A stretch of DNA of 64,000 nt from Sporohalobacter salinus (GTDB lineage: Bacteria > Bacillota > Halanaerobiia > Halobacteroidales > Acetohalobiaceae): NCBI RefSeq assembly GCF_016908635.1, contig NZ_JAFBEG010000007.1, positions 1-64,000 on the forward strand, given 5' to 3'. Within the stretch, counting starts at the first letter, position 1. The number at the start of each line of letters is the position of its first letter. Positions 35,621 through 44,857 of this stretch are shown here, piece after piece. Below the pieces are notes generated by a model. It was given only the letters and a program-made list of their open reading frames with translations, was not told the origin of the DNA and searched no databases. The position numbers and the translations under genes were made by a program.

Positions 35621-38032
35621 TTATTCAGAAGCAGATTCTTTTTTGGTTACCGTTATAGTTATAGGAGAAAGATTGTTTACTCTTATTTGATGGTCAGCTA
35701 CCTTAGAGGACTTAGAGCAAGAAAGGGGTATTTTTTTGTTATTTTTTGGAGCAATTCTTACTTTTTTCTTATCTACTATCTTTCCATCATAATAAAGTTT
35801 TAGTTTTTTATTAGCTATTAAATTACCTTTATTTTCAACGTTTAACGTAATTTTAAAGTTATTATTAGATTGGACAGATCTAGGTACATTCGCATATGAT
35901 ATTTTAATTTTAGGAGATTTGTATTTTGGAATTGTTGTTATCTCTTTTTTAGTTGCTGGATATAAGCGGATTGCTTGACCCCCGCTAGTAGCGAGAGAAG
36001 CTACTAAAGTATCATTATTATCAACAAGTATTTTATTAATAGAAACTATTTCTGGATTAGTTTTCCAATTAGCATTAGGGCCGTCACTGTAAATTTCTGC
36101 TACATATTTTTTATCTTGTTTTAAGAAATCAAGTTGTATATCTAAATCTCTAGCGTTTTCATCGGTAATACTTCCAATATACCATTCATCCTTATTTTTT
36201 TCTTTTCTCACAATAGTTGTATAATCGCCAATTTTAGCATTTGGTACTATAGTTTGATCCCAATTGCAGGGAACATCTTGAATGAATTTAAATTCAGGCA
36301 AAATATCTCCATTTTGATCTAGATAATTTTCTGGTAGATCAGATACCATTTGTAATGGGCTAAATAATGTTACATATAGGGCCAACTGTTTAGCTCGAGT
36401 AGTATGAACTCGATTATTAGGTTTGTTTTCTATTTCAACATCAAAAATTCCTGGCGTATAATCAACTGGTCCAGCAAGATTTCTTGTAAAAGGTAAGATG
36501 GTTGGATGTTCAGGTGGATTTCCATTACTCCAAGCATTATATTCCATTCCTCGAACTCCTTCTCTAGCTATCCAATTAGGATAGGTTCTACGTAATCCTG
36601 TAGGCTTTATTGGTTCATGAGTGTTAATCATAATCTCATACTTAGCAGCTTTTTTGACGGCATGATTATAATGGTTAACCATGTATTGTCCATGATGATG
36701 TTGTCCTTTAGGCTGATGGATTCCATTATCAGCAACATAACCACTCTTAATACTATGGATTCCTAGTCTTTGATAATCTGTATAAATTTTATCTAATTGT
36801 TTTTCGTAGTGTTTGATTCCCCCACTCGTTTCATTATGAGCAATATATTCTATATCTCTTTTTTTTCCGTAATTAACAACTTCACTTAAATCAAAATCAT
36901 TATATTCACCATCTTCGGTAAATTTAAATAAATTATAATTTTCCATCCAGTTACCATCCCAACCTTGATTCCATCCTTCAACTAAGAGACCGATTTTTTC
37001 ATTATTAGTGTTTTTAATTAAATGATTATAGGCAAAATTAATATAATGTTTTGCATTTTTTGTTGTAGCTGCATGATTATTGTTATGTTGTCCCCAATCT
37101 GACTTGCCGATGTGAATTTCCCACCAAATACCTATATATTTCATTGGATCAATCCAAGAGGTATCTTCTAGGGCAGTTGGTTGATTAAGATTAACAATTA
37201 ATTTAGATTCAATTAAGTCTCCAGCATCTTTTCCTATTTGTATTGTTCTCCATGGCGTTTTTAGAGGTAACTTAGTTTTGACTTTTGTTCCATCTGGCCA
37301 TGGTGCTAAATAACTTTTTAAAGTGTTTTTTCTTGTCTTTTTTAAGGCCATTCCAGAATAATTTATTAATGCTGCTTCATGAATACTTAGATATATTCCT
37401 TTTGGGCTCTTCATTGTAAAAGGCGTACTTACTTTTTTGACTTTACTTAAAGGGGTTTCTTTGTAAGTGTATTCATAACTATCCCAATCATTTGGGATCC
37501 ACCAAGAAGTATTATTATTTGCTAAACTAAACTCAGTATTTTCAGATGTAATTTTAATATTATCTGCTAGATTTTTTTGTTTAGGTAATTTATATCTAAA
37601 ACCTATTCCACTATTATAAACTCTAAATATTAAATTCATTTTTCTTTGAGGAGATTTTTTTTCTTTCAATTTTACAGTTAATTGTTTATAATGATTTTTG
37701 ATTTCTGATTCTTGGCCCCAAACAGGTTTCCAAGTGTTATTAAATTCTTTAATAGAAATTTTTAATATTTTAAAATTCTTATTTAATGGTTTTTCTTTTG
37801 TGAACTTGAACCCTAATGAAGATGAATTGATAAGATTAATTTTTTTACGGAATACTTTATAACAAGGTACTCCATTGTTAAGTTGAAAAACTAAACGGAT
37901 TTTACCATTTGGTGAAGTTACTGTTTTATTTTTTATTTTATTATTAGAAATCCCTTGAGCACTTACTGTTATTGAGAATGAAAGAGCTAAGGTTAAAATT
38001 AAAACTAGTATAGAGATTCTTTTTTCAAACAT
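35621..38032 (-). CDS. Secreted GH97 glycosidase with C-terminal CARDB-like domain
   Basis: 803 residues from ATG at 38032 behind GGAGGT; an ATG 15 bases earlier overlaps that site. A signal peptide ends near VSAQ. The N-terminal beta-sandwich (about 35-290) begins with SPNGKIRLVFQLNNGVPCYK. A TIM barrel follows (about 295-560: KYIGIWWEIHIGKSDWGQ, GLLVEGWNQGWDGNW, IMINTHEPIKPTGLRRTYPN, REGVRGMEYNAW), then a C-terminal sheet. This is the GH97 (alpha-glucosidase/alpha-galactosidase) layout. The last 95 residues look like a CARDB adhesion module. Conserved Glu residues in GWNQ, NTHEPIKP and VRGMEYNAW regions suggest the inverting type. It lies directly downstream of a relic PTS permease on the same strand. 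Substrate inferred to be an alpha-glucan. Confidence 0.87.
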   Translation of the reverse strand: MFEKRISILVLILTLALSFSITVSAQGISNNKIKNKTVTSPNGKIRLVFQLNNGVPCYKVFRKKINLINSSSLGFKFTKEKPLNKNFKILKISIKEFNNTWKPVWGQESEIKNHYKQLTVKLKEKKSPQRKMNLIFRVYNSGIGFRYKLPKQKNLADNIKITSENTEFSLANNNTSWWIPNDWDSYEYTYKETPLSKVKKVSTPFTMKSPKGIYLSIHEAALINYSGMALKKTRKNTLKSYLAPWPDGTKVKTKLPLKTPWRTIQIGKDAGDLIESKLIVNLNQPTALEDTSWIDPMKYIGIWWEIHIGKSDWGQHNNNHAATTKNAKHYINFAYNHLIKNTNNEKIGLLVEGWNQGWDGNWMENYNLFKFTEDGEYNDFDLSEVVNYGKKRDIEYIAHNETSGGIKHYEKQLDKIYTDYQRLGIHSIKSGYVADNGIHQPKGQHHHGQYMVNHYNHAVKKAAKYEIMINTHEPIKPTGLRRTYPNWIAREGVRGMEYNAWSNGNPPEHPTILPFTRNLAGPVDYTPGIFDVEIENKPNNRVHTTRAKQLALYVTLFSPLQMVSDLPENYLDQNGDILPEFKFIQDVPCNWDQTIVPNAKIGDYTTIVRKEKNKDEWYIGSITDENARDLDIQLDFLKQDKKYVAEIYSDGPNANWKTNPEIVSINKILVDNNDTLVASLATSGGQAIRLYPATKKEITTIPKYKSPKIKISYANVPRSVQSNNNFKITLNVENKGNLIANKKLKLYYDGKIVDKKKVRIAPKNNKKIPLSCSKSSKVADHQIRVNNLSPITITVTKKESASE

Positions 38033-38063
38033 TTTATAACCTCCCATAAATTATTATAGTTAC

Positions 38064-38265
38064 TTATTGCTTTTCTTCACGACCTAATGTAGCAAAGTCG
38101 AATTTTAAAATTAAATAGCGAAAGATAAAGAAGCAAATTGCTGTAGAGCATAAACCAATTATAATTGGACTTATATAAATATATGGATAATATTTTAATA
38201 ATAGAAGTTAGTTTTTGAGATAGCCATTCAATTAATCCATCATTAAAGTTTCTTATGATGACTTC
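38064..38265 (-). pseudogene. Relic C-terminus of a PTS glucoside/maltose permease (EIIC)
   Basis: Read on the minus strand, one frame gives NFNDGLIEWLSQKL, and after a frame change IIIGLCSTAICFFIFRYLIL then KFDFATLGREEKQ and stop. This matches the end of a glucose-family EIIC domain, where the last helix is followed by KFNFKTPGRE. The intact EIIC in this window ends with a comparable FDFKTPGRG. Only the last 65 or so codons remain. The rest of the 497-base gap (38266-38439) shows no other gene. Confidence 0.6.
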
Positions 38266-38439
38266 AAATACACATGCTATAGACAGGTGATTTTATGTCA
38301 AAATTATATCTCTATAATGAAAGAAAACATTATCCTAAGTTAGATAGGTAACTTAAGATTTTAAACAGGTACGTGCTTCTGCTTTTTTGCTAATGCTATA
38401 GGAGTGCTAATTGACGAAATGCGGTAACTCAGGGATAAG

Positions 38440-38531
38440 TTAAGATTGTAAGATTTTTGAAGAAGATAATAGAAGAGAGAAACCAGAAAAAATATTTTAA
38501 ACTTTAGATGATTAAGTAAAGAAATTAAGTT
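38440..38531 (+). pseudogene. Relic 3' end of a second ankyrin-repeat gene
   Basis: These 92 bases match 35342-35433, the end of the intact ankyrin gene and its downstream flank, with about ten mismatches and no gap. The translation is KIVRFLKKIIEERNQKKYFK plus L and stop, against KIVKFLEKIIEERNQEKYFK plus L in the intact gene. Upstream repeats are gone. The match stops at the stop codon of the convergent CoA-disulfide reductase gene. Confidence 0.85.
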
Positions 38532-39876
38532 ATAGTTTTTTCTTTGCTACCATTCCCAAGACAGCCACTGGGTCTTTTGGTGAGGAATAAGGAGGTGCAT
38601 AAGCTAAATCAATTTGGAATAGATCATTGGCAGTAAGTTTGCTGTAAATAGCTGTACTTAAGACATCGATTCTTTTATCTACTCCCTTTTGACCTATAAT
38701 TTTAGCTCCGATAATTCTGCTAGTTTTTCGATCAAAGATTCCTTTAATATGGAGTTTACCTGCTTCGGGATAATAGTGAGCATGGTTAGCTGCCTTAATA
38801 TTTATTTCTATTGGATTAAATCCATTTTCTTCAGCTTCTTTACTAGTTAAGCCTGTTCTAGCTGTAGTTAGATCAAAAATCTTGGCAATGCTAGTTTTAA
38901 GAATTCCTTTATGTTTAGTATTACCACCAGCAGCATTTTCGCCAGCAGTTCTGCCTTGCTTATTGGCAGTGGAACCGAGTGGTACCCAGGCTGGTTGTTT
39001 AGTAATTAGATTAGTACTTTCAGCACAGTCTCCAGCAGCATAGATATCCGAAATAGAAGTTTCTAATTTTTCGTTGACAGCAATAGCTCCAGTAGGACCT
39101 ATTTTAATTCCTGATTCTTTAGCTAAATTAACTCTTGGCTTAATTCCAATTGATAATAGAGCTAGGTCTGTTTCTATTTTCTTTTCTTTTTCAGTTATAA
39201 TCGTTTTTACTTTATTGTCACCAGTAAACCTTTTAACTCCATCATTGAGAACCAATTCTATTTTTTGATTTTTTAAGTGTTTTTCGATAATTTCTGCCAT
39301 TTCGGAACTGAAGGCAGGTAGAATATGAGACTGCTTTTCCACGACAGTAACATTTAAACCAGCTTCGATAAATGATTCTGCCATCTCTAATCCTATTAGC
39401 CCGGCTCCGATGATAGTTGCTTTGTTAATTTGATTGCTATGTACTCTTTTTTTGATTTGATCAGCATCGGCTACTGTTCTTAGAGAAAAGATATTATTTA
39501 ATTCTATTCCTGGAATTGAAGGTTCGATAGGGGTAGCACCAGTAGAGATAATTAGCTTGTCATAGTAATATTCTCCAGTACTATTTGAATCTAATCGTCG
39601 AAAGAGTATTTTCTTGTCTTGAGTGTTAATTTCAGTAACTTCAGTTCTAATCTGGACATTAATATTATACTTCTCTTCAAAAGTACTAGCTGTATTTATG
39701 ACTACTGCTGTTCGATCTTCAATTACTTCGGAAATATAGTAAGGAAGTCCACAACCTGCATATGAAATGTTCTGATCTTTCTCAAAAAGAGTTATTTCTG
39801 CTTTAGGATTTTGACGTCGAGCCTTAGCAGCAGCACTAGTACCAGCTGCTACTCCGCCTATAACTGCAATTTTCAT
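38530..39876 (-). CDS. cdr: CoA-disulfide reductase family flavoprotein
   Basis: 448 residues from ATG at 39876, behind GGGGTGAT; an in-frame start 33 bases earlier is less likely. FAD-binding GGVAAGTSAAA opens the chain. The single redox Cys42 in SYAGCGLPYYIS, in place of a CxxxxC pair, is the mark of CoA-disulfide reductase and NADH oxidase relatives. The NAD-binding motif is GAGLIGLEMAES, and the second FAD motif is DIYAAGDCAES. The C-terminal dimerisation domain has two Tyr in LAYAPPYSSPKDP. It reduces CoA disulfide or polysulfide with NAD(P)H, helping thiol balance. No rhodanese domain is attached. Confidence 0.88.
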   Translation of the reverse strand: MKIAVIGGVAAGTSAAAKARRQNPKAEITLFEKDQNISYAGCGLPYYISEVIEDRTAVVINTASTFEEKYNINVQIRTEVTEINTQDKKILFRRLDSNSTGEYYYDKLIISTGATPIEPSIPGIELNNIFSLRTVADADQIKKRVHSNQINKATIIGAGLIGLEMAESFIEAGLNVTVVEKQSHILPAFSSEMAEIIEKHLKNQKIELVLNDGVKRFTGDNKVKTIITEKEKKIETDLALLSIGIKPRVNLAKESGIKIGPTGAIAVNEKLETSISDIYAAGDCAESTNLITKQPAWVPLGSTANKQGRTAGENAAGGNTKHKGILKTSIAKIFDLTTARTGLTSKEAEENGFNPIEINIKAANHAHYYPEAGKLHIKGIFDRKTSRIIGAKIIGQKGVDKRIDVLSTAIYSKLTANDLFQIDLAYAPPYSSPKDPVAVLGMVAKKKL

Positions 39877-40100
39877 TTGATCACCCCATTTATATTTGAT
39901 AATTTTCATCTAATTATATTATAGCTTTATATAGCCGTTAATGTTGCTTTTAGAGGCTAATTTTTCATTCAAAATAATGATTAAATATTTATAATAAATG
40001 AATCTTAATATCCATATAGAGTATAATTAAAGTGATTAACTGATTAAATAATGGTAAACTAGTAAAATAATTACTCTAATGACTTCCTGGTTTATAGCAT

Positions 40101-41105
40101 TTATTCTTCGATTTTGCCATCATAGAATAAGTCTAAAAAGATTTCTCCAAACTCTGGATCGAATTGAGTGCCGAGATTATTTTCTATTTCTAAGGCAGCA
40201 TCTTTTGGATTCATTGGTGAACGATATGGACGATTAGAAGTCATAGCATCATAACTATCAGCAATAGCAACAATTCTGGAACCAAGGGGAATTTCTTCTC
40301 CTTTAAGCCCGTCAGGATAGCCAGTGCCGTCATATCTTTCATGGTGATGCCTTACCATTTTAGTAATAGGTTTAAATTTTTTTATTGGAGAGAGGATTTC
40401 TTCACTCATAATTGGATGTTTTTTAATATGGTTAAATTCCTTCTTACTTAAGCTGCTTGGTTTATTTAAAATAGCTTCCTGAGTACCTACTTTACCTATG
40501 TCATGTAACTTACCAGCTAGTTTTATTTTTTTAATTTCATTAGAAACATTATATTTAGATTTAGCTAATTTAACAGCAATTTCACAAACGCGTAGCGAAT
40601 GACCTTTAGTATAAGAATCTTTAGCTTCTAGAGTTTTGACTAAACTGGTCATTGAAGAAATAAAAAGATCTTGTAGTTGTCTAGTCAGGGTATCTACTTG
40701 TTGTTCTAATTGATGTAATGATTTGGCTTTTTTTTCTTCAAATTCAGTTTGAGAGGTTTTGTCACTTAGAATCTGCATAGTTCCAATATAATTGTTATTT
40801 TCATCTCTTAAAGGGGCATAAGTGGTATTCAGATATTCATTTTTATCTTGGTTGGCAATTATAGTAGTGAATTGATTGATATCTTTTTTTTGTAAAGATT
40901 CCATAATTCGTTTAATCTTATCTTGAGTATCATTAGGATGGATTGAAGCTATATTTTGACCTATTAATTTTGTATGTGGGATATTTTGGATCTGGGTAGC
41001 TTTTTTGTTAGCAAAAATAATTTCATTATTATCATTAGCAATTATTATAGCTTTTGAAATTTGCTTTAAAGCTGCATTTAGTAGTTCATAATTGTCTACT
41101 GTCAT
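40101..41105 (-). CDS. PAS-HD-GYP protein, predicted cyclic-di-GMP phosphodiesterase
   Basis: 334 residues from ATG at 41105 behind AAAGGGAGTG. An N-terminal PAS domain (about 5-115: NAALKQISKAIIIANDNNEI, TTYAPLRDENNNYIGTMQIL) and a short coiled coil (about 118-145) precede the HD-GYP domain (about 150-334). All metal and signature motifs are present: HSLRVCEIAVKL, LHDIGKVG, HHERYDGTGYPDGL and VAIADSYDAM. The enzyme is predicted to hydrolyse cyclic di-GMP in response to a small-molecule or redox cue sensed by PAS. It is a single gene; no diguanylate cyclase is in the window. Confidence 0.92.
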   Translation of the reverse strand: MTVDNYELLNAALKQISKAIIIANDNNEIIFANKKATQIQNIPHTKLIGQNIASIHPNDTQDKIKRIMESLQKKDINQFTTIIANQDKNEYLNTTYAPLRDENNNYIGTMQILSDKTSQTEFEEKKAKSLHQLEQQVDTLTRQLQDLFISSMTSLVKTLEAKDSYTKGHSLRVCEIAVKLAKSKYNVSNEIKKIKLAGKLHDIGKVGTQEAILNKPSSLSKKEFNHIKKHPIMSEEILSPIKKFKPITKMVRHHHERYDGTGYPDGLKGEEIPLGSRIVAIADSYDAMTSNRPYRSPMNPKDAALEIENNLGTQFDPEFGEIFLDLFYDGKIEE

Positions 41106-41391
41106 GAAATTCACTCCCTTTAATTTAAGTTCAAACTGCAATTAATACTATCAATAAAGTTAAAATTATTATCATTACTTTAAACACTTCTTGATTAATT
41201 ACTGGTATCCTGCCCGCATAAATGAAAAAATGTTTAAATTTGATGAAAAAGGACGAATTCTATTTTGGTTTAATTTATAAATATTAAAAAAGAAGGAGAA
41301 TTTTTTTGAGGCTTAAAATAGTATAAATATGAGGTTTTGGATTTGCAGATAATATAATAGTAATGTATTTTATATTTAGAGGGTGATGCAT

Positions 41392-42174
41392 ATGGGGAGG
41401 AAACCTACAATAGGACTAGCATTAGGAGCAGGTGCTGCTAAAGGAATTGCTCATATTGGAGTATTACAGGCATTAAAAGAGGAAAATGTTAATATAGATT
41501 ATTTAGCGGGTACTAGTATAGGAAGCATGATAGGTGGTTTTTATGCAGCTGGTCTTGATCTTGAGTGGCTGGAAAGTATAGCTTATCAGATCAATTGGGA
41601 TCTTTTAACAGATTTAACAGTACCTCGGAAAGGATTAATAGCTGGTGATAAAGTTAAAGAATTTGTTCAATTATTAACCAAAAGTAAAAAGTTTTCAGAT
41701 TTAGATATTCCATTTGCAGCAGTAGCTACTGATATTGAAAAAGGAGAAGAAATAGTTTTACAAGAGGGTTTAGTGGCTGAAGCTATTCGAGCCAGTACTT
41801 CAATTCCTGGAGTTTATGTTCCTTATCAAATTGGTGATAGATTATTAGTTGATGGGGCAATTTTAAATAGAGTTCCTGTTAATGTAGTTCAGAATTTAGG
41901 GGCAGATATTATTATTGGAGTTGATGTAAGCTTTGATTTTCAGGGAAATGAAGTCAATAATATATTTGATGTAATTTTAACTTCTATAAGAATTATGGAA
42001 CAAGAAGTATATAATACAAGAATTATAGAAACAGATGTCTTAATTAAACCTGAAGTAGGGCATATTGCTCCGCAAGATTTAGATCGAGCTGAAGAATGTG
42101 TAGCTGCAGGGATTGAAGCAGCTCAAAAAGCATTACCTCGAATTAGGGAGTCAATTGAAAGGTGGGAAGATTAA
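41392..42174 (+). CDS. Patatin-like phospholipase (RssA-type)
   Basis: 260 residues from ATG at 41392, 6 bases after AGAGGGTG. It has the patatin oxyanion motif GAGAAKGIAHIG, the nucleophile elbow GTSIGSMIGG with the catalytic Ser, and the catalytic Asp in LLVDGAILNRVPV. No signal peptide is seen, so it acts in the cytoplasm or at the inner face of the membrane. Bacterial members are small esterases or phospholipases of uncertain role. Its stop overlaps the start of the ylbL gene by one base, and this pairing is common in Firmicutes. Confidence 0.9.
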   Translation: MGRKPTIGLALGAGAAKGIAHIGVLQALKEENVNIDYLAGTSIGSMIGGFYAAGLDLEWLESIAYQINWDLLTDLTVPRKGLIAGDKVKEFVQLLTKSKKFSDLDIPFAAVATDIEKGEEIVLQEGLVAEAIRASTSIPGVYVPYQIGDRLLVDGAILNRVPVNVVQNLGADIIIGVDVSFDFQGNEVNNIFDVILTSIRIMEQEVYNTRIIETDVLIKPEVGHIAPQDLDRAEECVAAGIEAAQKALPRIRESIERWED

Positions 42175-43190
42175 TGGTTGATTTTAAGAGTAGAAGAACA
42201 AAACGTATTTTAACTATTAGTTTAATTATTTTAGCAGTAGTTGTGCTTTCATCAGTTTGGCCAACAGATTATTATTTAGAGTCTCCAGGAGTAGCAAAGG
42301 ATTTATCTCCATTAGTAGAAGTAGAAAATGATTATAGTCAGAATATAGAAGGTCAGTTTAGATTGACAGCCGTTTCATTAGAACCAGCTAGTTTACTTGA
42401 GTACTATTATGTATCTTTTTTTGGAGGGGAAGGGGTTAGTTTAACTCCTCTTAAGCGTCAATTGCCTTCGGGAGTAGATCCTAAAGAGTATTTTGAGATG
42501 ATGAAGGATGTTATGCATGAGAGTCAACTGAAGGCTCAAGCAGTAGCATTGCGTCAGGCAGGTTATGAACCTAAGGTTACAGGAAAAGGAGCAAAAATTG
42601 TTGAGGTGTTAGAGGATAGTAATGCACGTGGTAAACTAAAGAAAAATGATGTAATTATTAAAGTAGATGGAAAAGATATTAACCTATTAACAGAAGTAGT
42701 TAATGAAATTAGGGCTAGAAAAATTGGAGAATTAGTTAAGATAAAAATTAAACGTGGTAAAAAAGAACTAGATTATAAAATTAAAACTAAAGAATTAGAA
42801 GAAAATCCAGGTCAGCCGTCATTAGGTGTTTTAATTTCTTCCTATCAGCGGTCATATGATTTTCCAATCGAGATCAAAGTTGATGCTGGAGAAATTGGGG
42901 GACCATCGGCAGGACTTATGTTTACTTTAGAGATATTAAATCAAATAACTCCAACTGATTTAACACATGGCTATAATATAGCAGGTACCGGAACCATTGG
43001 TCTAGATGGAAAAGTAGGAAAGATTAGTGGTGTAAAACAGAAAATTTTAGCTGCAGAGAAAGAAGAAGTGGATATCTTTTTAGCACCGGCTGAGAATTAT
43101 GAAGCTGCTAAAGAGGCTGCTAGTAAAGTAAAAGTTGTATCTGTAAAAGATATCCAAGAAACAGTTCGATTTCTTAATTCTTTAGAATAA
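42174..43190 (+). CDS. ylbL: YlbL-like PDZ and Lon-type membrane protease
   Basis: 338 residues from ATG at 42174, sharing an A with the patatin stop (TAATG), with GAAAGGTGGG upstream. One N-terminal membrane helix (about 13-32) anchors the protein with the rest outside. A PDZ domain (about 140-215, KIVEVLEDSNARGKLKKNDV) is followed by the Lon-type S16 protease domain. The Ser is in GEIGGPSAGLMF and the Lys in SGVKQKILAAE. In Bacillus the homologue is a membrane protease in the DNA-damage recovery pathway. The 3' end overlaps the convergent ylbM gene by 17 bases. Confidence 0.92.
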   Translation: MVDFKSRRTKRILTISLIILAVVVLSSVWPTDYYLESPGVAKDLSPLVEVENDYSQNIEGQFRLTAVSLEPASLLEYYYVSFFGGEGVSLTPLKRQLPSGVDPKEYFEMMKDVMHESQLKAQAVALRQAGYEPKVTGKGAKIVEVLEDSNARGKLKKNDVIIKVDGKDINLLTEVVNEIRARKIGELVKIKIKRGKKELDYKIKTKELEENPGQPSLGVLISSYQRSYDFPIEIKVDAGEIGGPSAGLMFTLEILNQITPTDLTHGYNIAGTGTIGLDGKVGKISGVKQKILAAEKEEVDIFLAPAENYEAAKEAASKVKVVSVKDIQETVRFLNSLE

Positions 43191-44442
43191 TTGGTTTTCT
43201 GTAGTCTTGGCCACCATGGCGGAATTCTTCATTATTATACCCTAGAGAATAGATGTTAGTTGCTCTGATATCTGCTGCTAGCATCTTTTCTTTTAATGAT
43301 TGGGGAGGATAACTACTTTGATAATGATTAGCTACTCGGTTAATCAAAGGTAATTCTCCTTTGTTACTGATTACAGATAATAATTTTCGTCCTTGTTGAT
43401 TGAAACCTAAGATTCTTAGATATTGTGGGCCTCCAGTATTATCAAATTCATAGAGGTTTTTTTGTTGTAAATTTAATAGAGAATGAAATAGAATGCGTTG
43501 GATTCGTGTTTGAGTAAAGCGTTTAGTTTTAATTAAATTAATTAATTCTGATAAAGATGCTGTCTTAGTGGCAGCATCTTTAATTCTATTTTTTAATCCT
43601 GCTTTGACATCTTCAAATTTAGTTAATTCTTTTTTTGAAGCACGGCGTAAAATACTTAATATTGTTAAATTAAAGTTTTGAATAGTAACAGGGGCTCGGC
43701 CATTGTTAATTTCTTTTGTAATAATATTATTTGTATAAGCAGGAATTTTGGTACTTAGATCGTGTCCTAGTTTGTCATTTAGAATTTTATTTCGAATAGC
43801 AGTAGCACTTACGATTTGAGTTTCAATATCTTTTTGATGGTAATCTGCTCCCCGACGTTTAATAGTTAAAGGTTGAATAGAACTTTCAGTTCTGGATAAA
43901 GCCTTGATATATTCAAGACCTAAAATATTATTAGGGCTGCTTATTATTTTTCGAATTTTTTTCGGGGCTAATTTAGTTTCAGTTTGAGAAAAGTAATCAA
44001 TTAAAGCATTAGCTCTGGCTTTAGGAAAAGAAATTCCCTTTTTTAAATTCGATTGGATTAAGTGTGAAAGTTTAGATGGTTCGTCAGCTAATACTTTTCC
44101 TATCGTTAAAAGAGGAGTAATACTCCCAACTTCACTGCCAAATACTAACTGGTCTACTATCTTTGTTTTATTTAAAAGCTGGACTGCACCATAAGCAAAA
44201 TGTTCTGCACTACGGAGGGCATAAGTAACGGGTAATTCTAAGATAAGATCTATACCTGCCTTTAGAGCCATGCGAGTTCTACTCCATTTATTACAGATTG
44301 CAGGTTGCCCGCGTTGGACAAAGTTACCACTCATAATACAGATGCTGTAATCAGCTTCAGTTAATTTAAGTGATTTTTCAAGATGGTATTTGTGTCCATA
44401 ATGAAAAGGATTATATTCAGCGATAAGACCTACTACTTTCAT
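43174..44442 (-). CDS. tmcAL: YlbM, tRNA(Met) cytidine acetate ligase
   Basis: 422 residues. The N-terminal nucleotidyltransferase motif is VVGLIAEYNPFHYGHKYHL (the HxGH-type ATP site), followed by GNFVQRGQPAI and LPVTYALRSAEHFA. The C-terminal helical domain binds tRNA. The enzyme activates acetate with ATP and makes N4-acetylcytidine at the wobble base of elongator tRNA(Met). ATG lies behind a modest AGGAG. It is convergent and overlapping with ylbL, a frequent neighbour in Firmicutes. Confidence 0.92.
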   Translation of the reverse strand: MKVVGLIAEYNPFHYGHKYHLEKSLKLTEADYSICIMSGNFVQRGQPAICNKWSRTRMALKAGIDLILELPVTYALRSAEHFAYGAVQLLNKTKIVDQLVFGSEVGSITPLLTIGKVLADEPSKLSHLIQSNLKKGISFPKARANALIDYFSQTETKLAPKKIRKIISSPNNILGLEYIKALSRTESSIQPLTIKRRGADYHQKDIETQIVSATAIRNKILNDKLGHDLSTKIPAYTNNIITKEINNGRAPVTIQNFNLTILSILRRASKKELTKFEDVKAGLKNRIKDAATKTASLSELINLIKTKRFTQTRIQRILFHSLLNLQQKNLYEFDNTGGPQYLRILGFNQQGRKLLSVISNKGELPLINRVANHYQSSYPPQSLKEKMLAADIRATNIYSLGYNNEEFRHGGQDYRKPIILKN

Positions 44443-44632
44443 AATAATCGACTCCTATAAATTTAATTAGATTGCTTTCTTTTAATTCTATATAGTTCTG
44501 TAATAGATAGTAAATTCCTGTAAAGTTGGAGAAACTATAATTTCTTTTTACATATTATTTCCTTTTAAGTGTTATTTATATGAAAAATTTTAAAAATCAT
44601 ATCTTAATTTTCAAATAATTTTTTTTTATTTC

Positions 44633-44661
44633 TTGACATTAATTATGTAAGTTATTATAAT
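44633..44661 (+). promoter_or_regulatory. Promoter of the glcT-pts cluster
   Basis: TTGACA (44633-44638), 17-base spacer, TATAAT (44656-44661), a consensus sigma-A promoter about 40 bases before the first RAT element. The rest of the 415-base interval before glcT holds only this promoter and the antiterminator/terminator leader. Confidence 0.88.
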
Positions 44662-44700
44662 ATAATTAAACTGAATGTTATATTGAATAATTTTTCGTCT

Positions 44701-44797
44701 GGCGTGTTACTGTTTATACAGGCATAAGCTAGGGGAGATATAAGTATATCATTATTTTTAGTAGGATGGTATATTTATATCTTTTCCTAGTTTTTTA
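44701..44797 (+). promoter_or_regulatory. RAT antiterminator and terminator in the glcT leader
   Basis: GGCGTGTTACTGTTTATACA followed by GGCATAAGCTAGG closely resembles the GlcT-bound ribonucleic antiterminator of Bacillus ptsG (GTGTTACTG...CAGGCAT). Its 3' half overlaps a long terminator: CTAGGGGAGATATAA pairs with TTATATCTTTTCCTAG, followed by TTTTTTAT (44728-44797). GlcT binding would favour read-through. Confidence 0.85.
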
Positions 44798-44857
44798 TAT
44801 GTTATAATAAAAAAAGGGGGGTTAGACAATTTTATAGTTAATAGGGGGAACTTTGAA

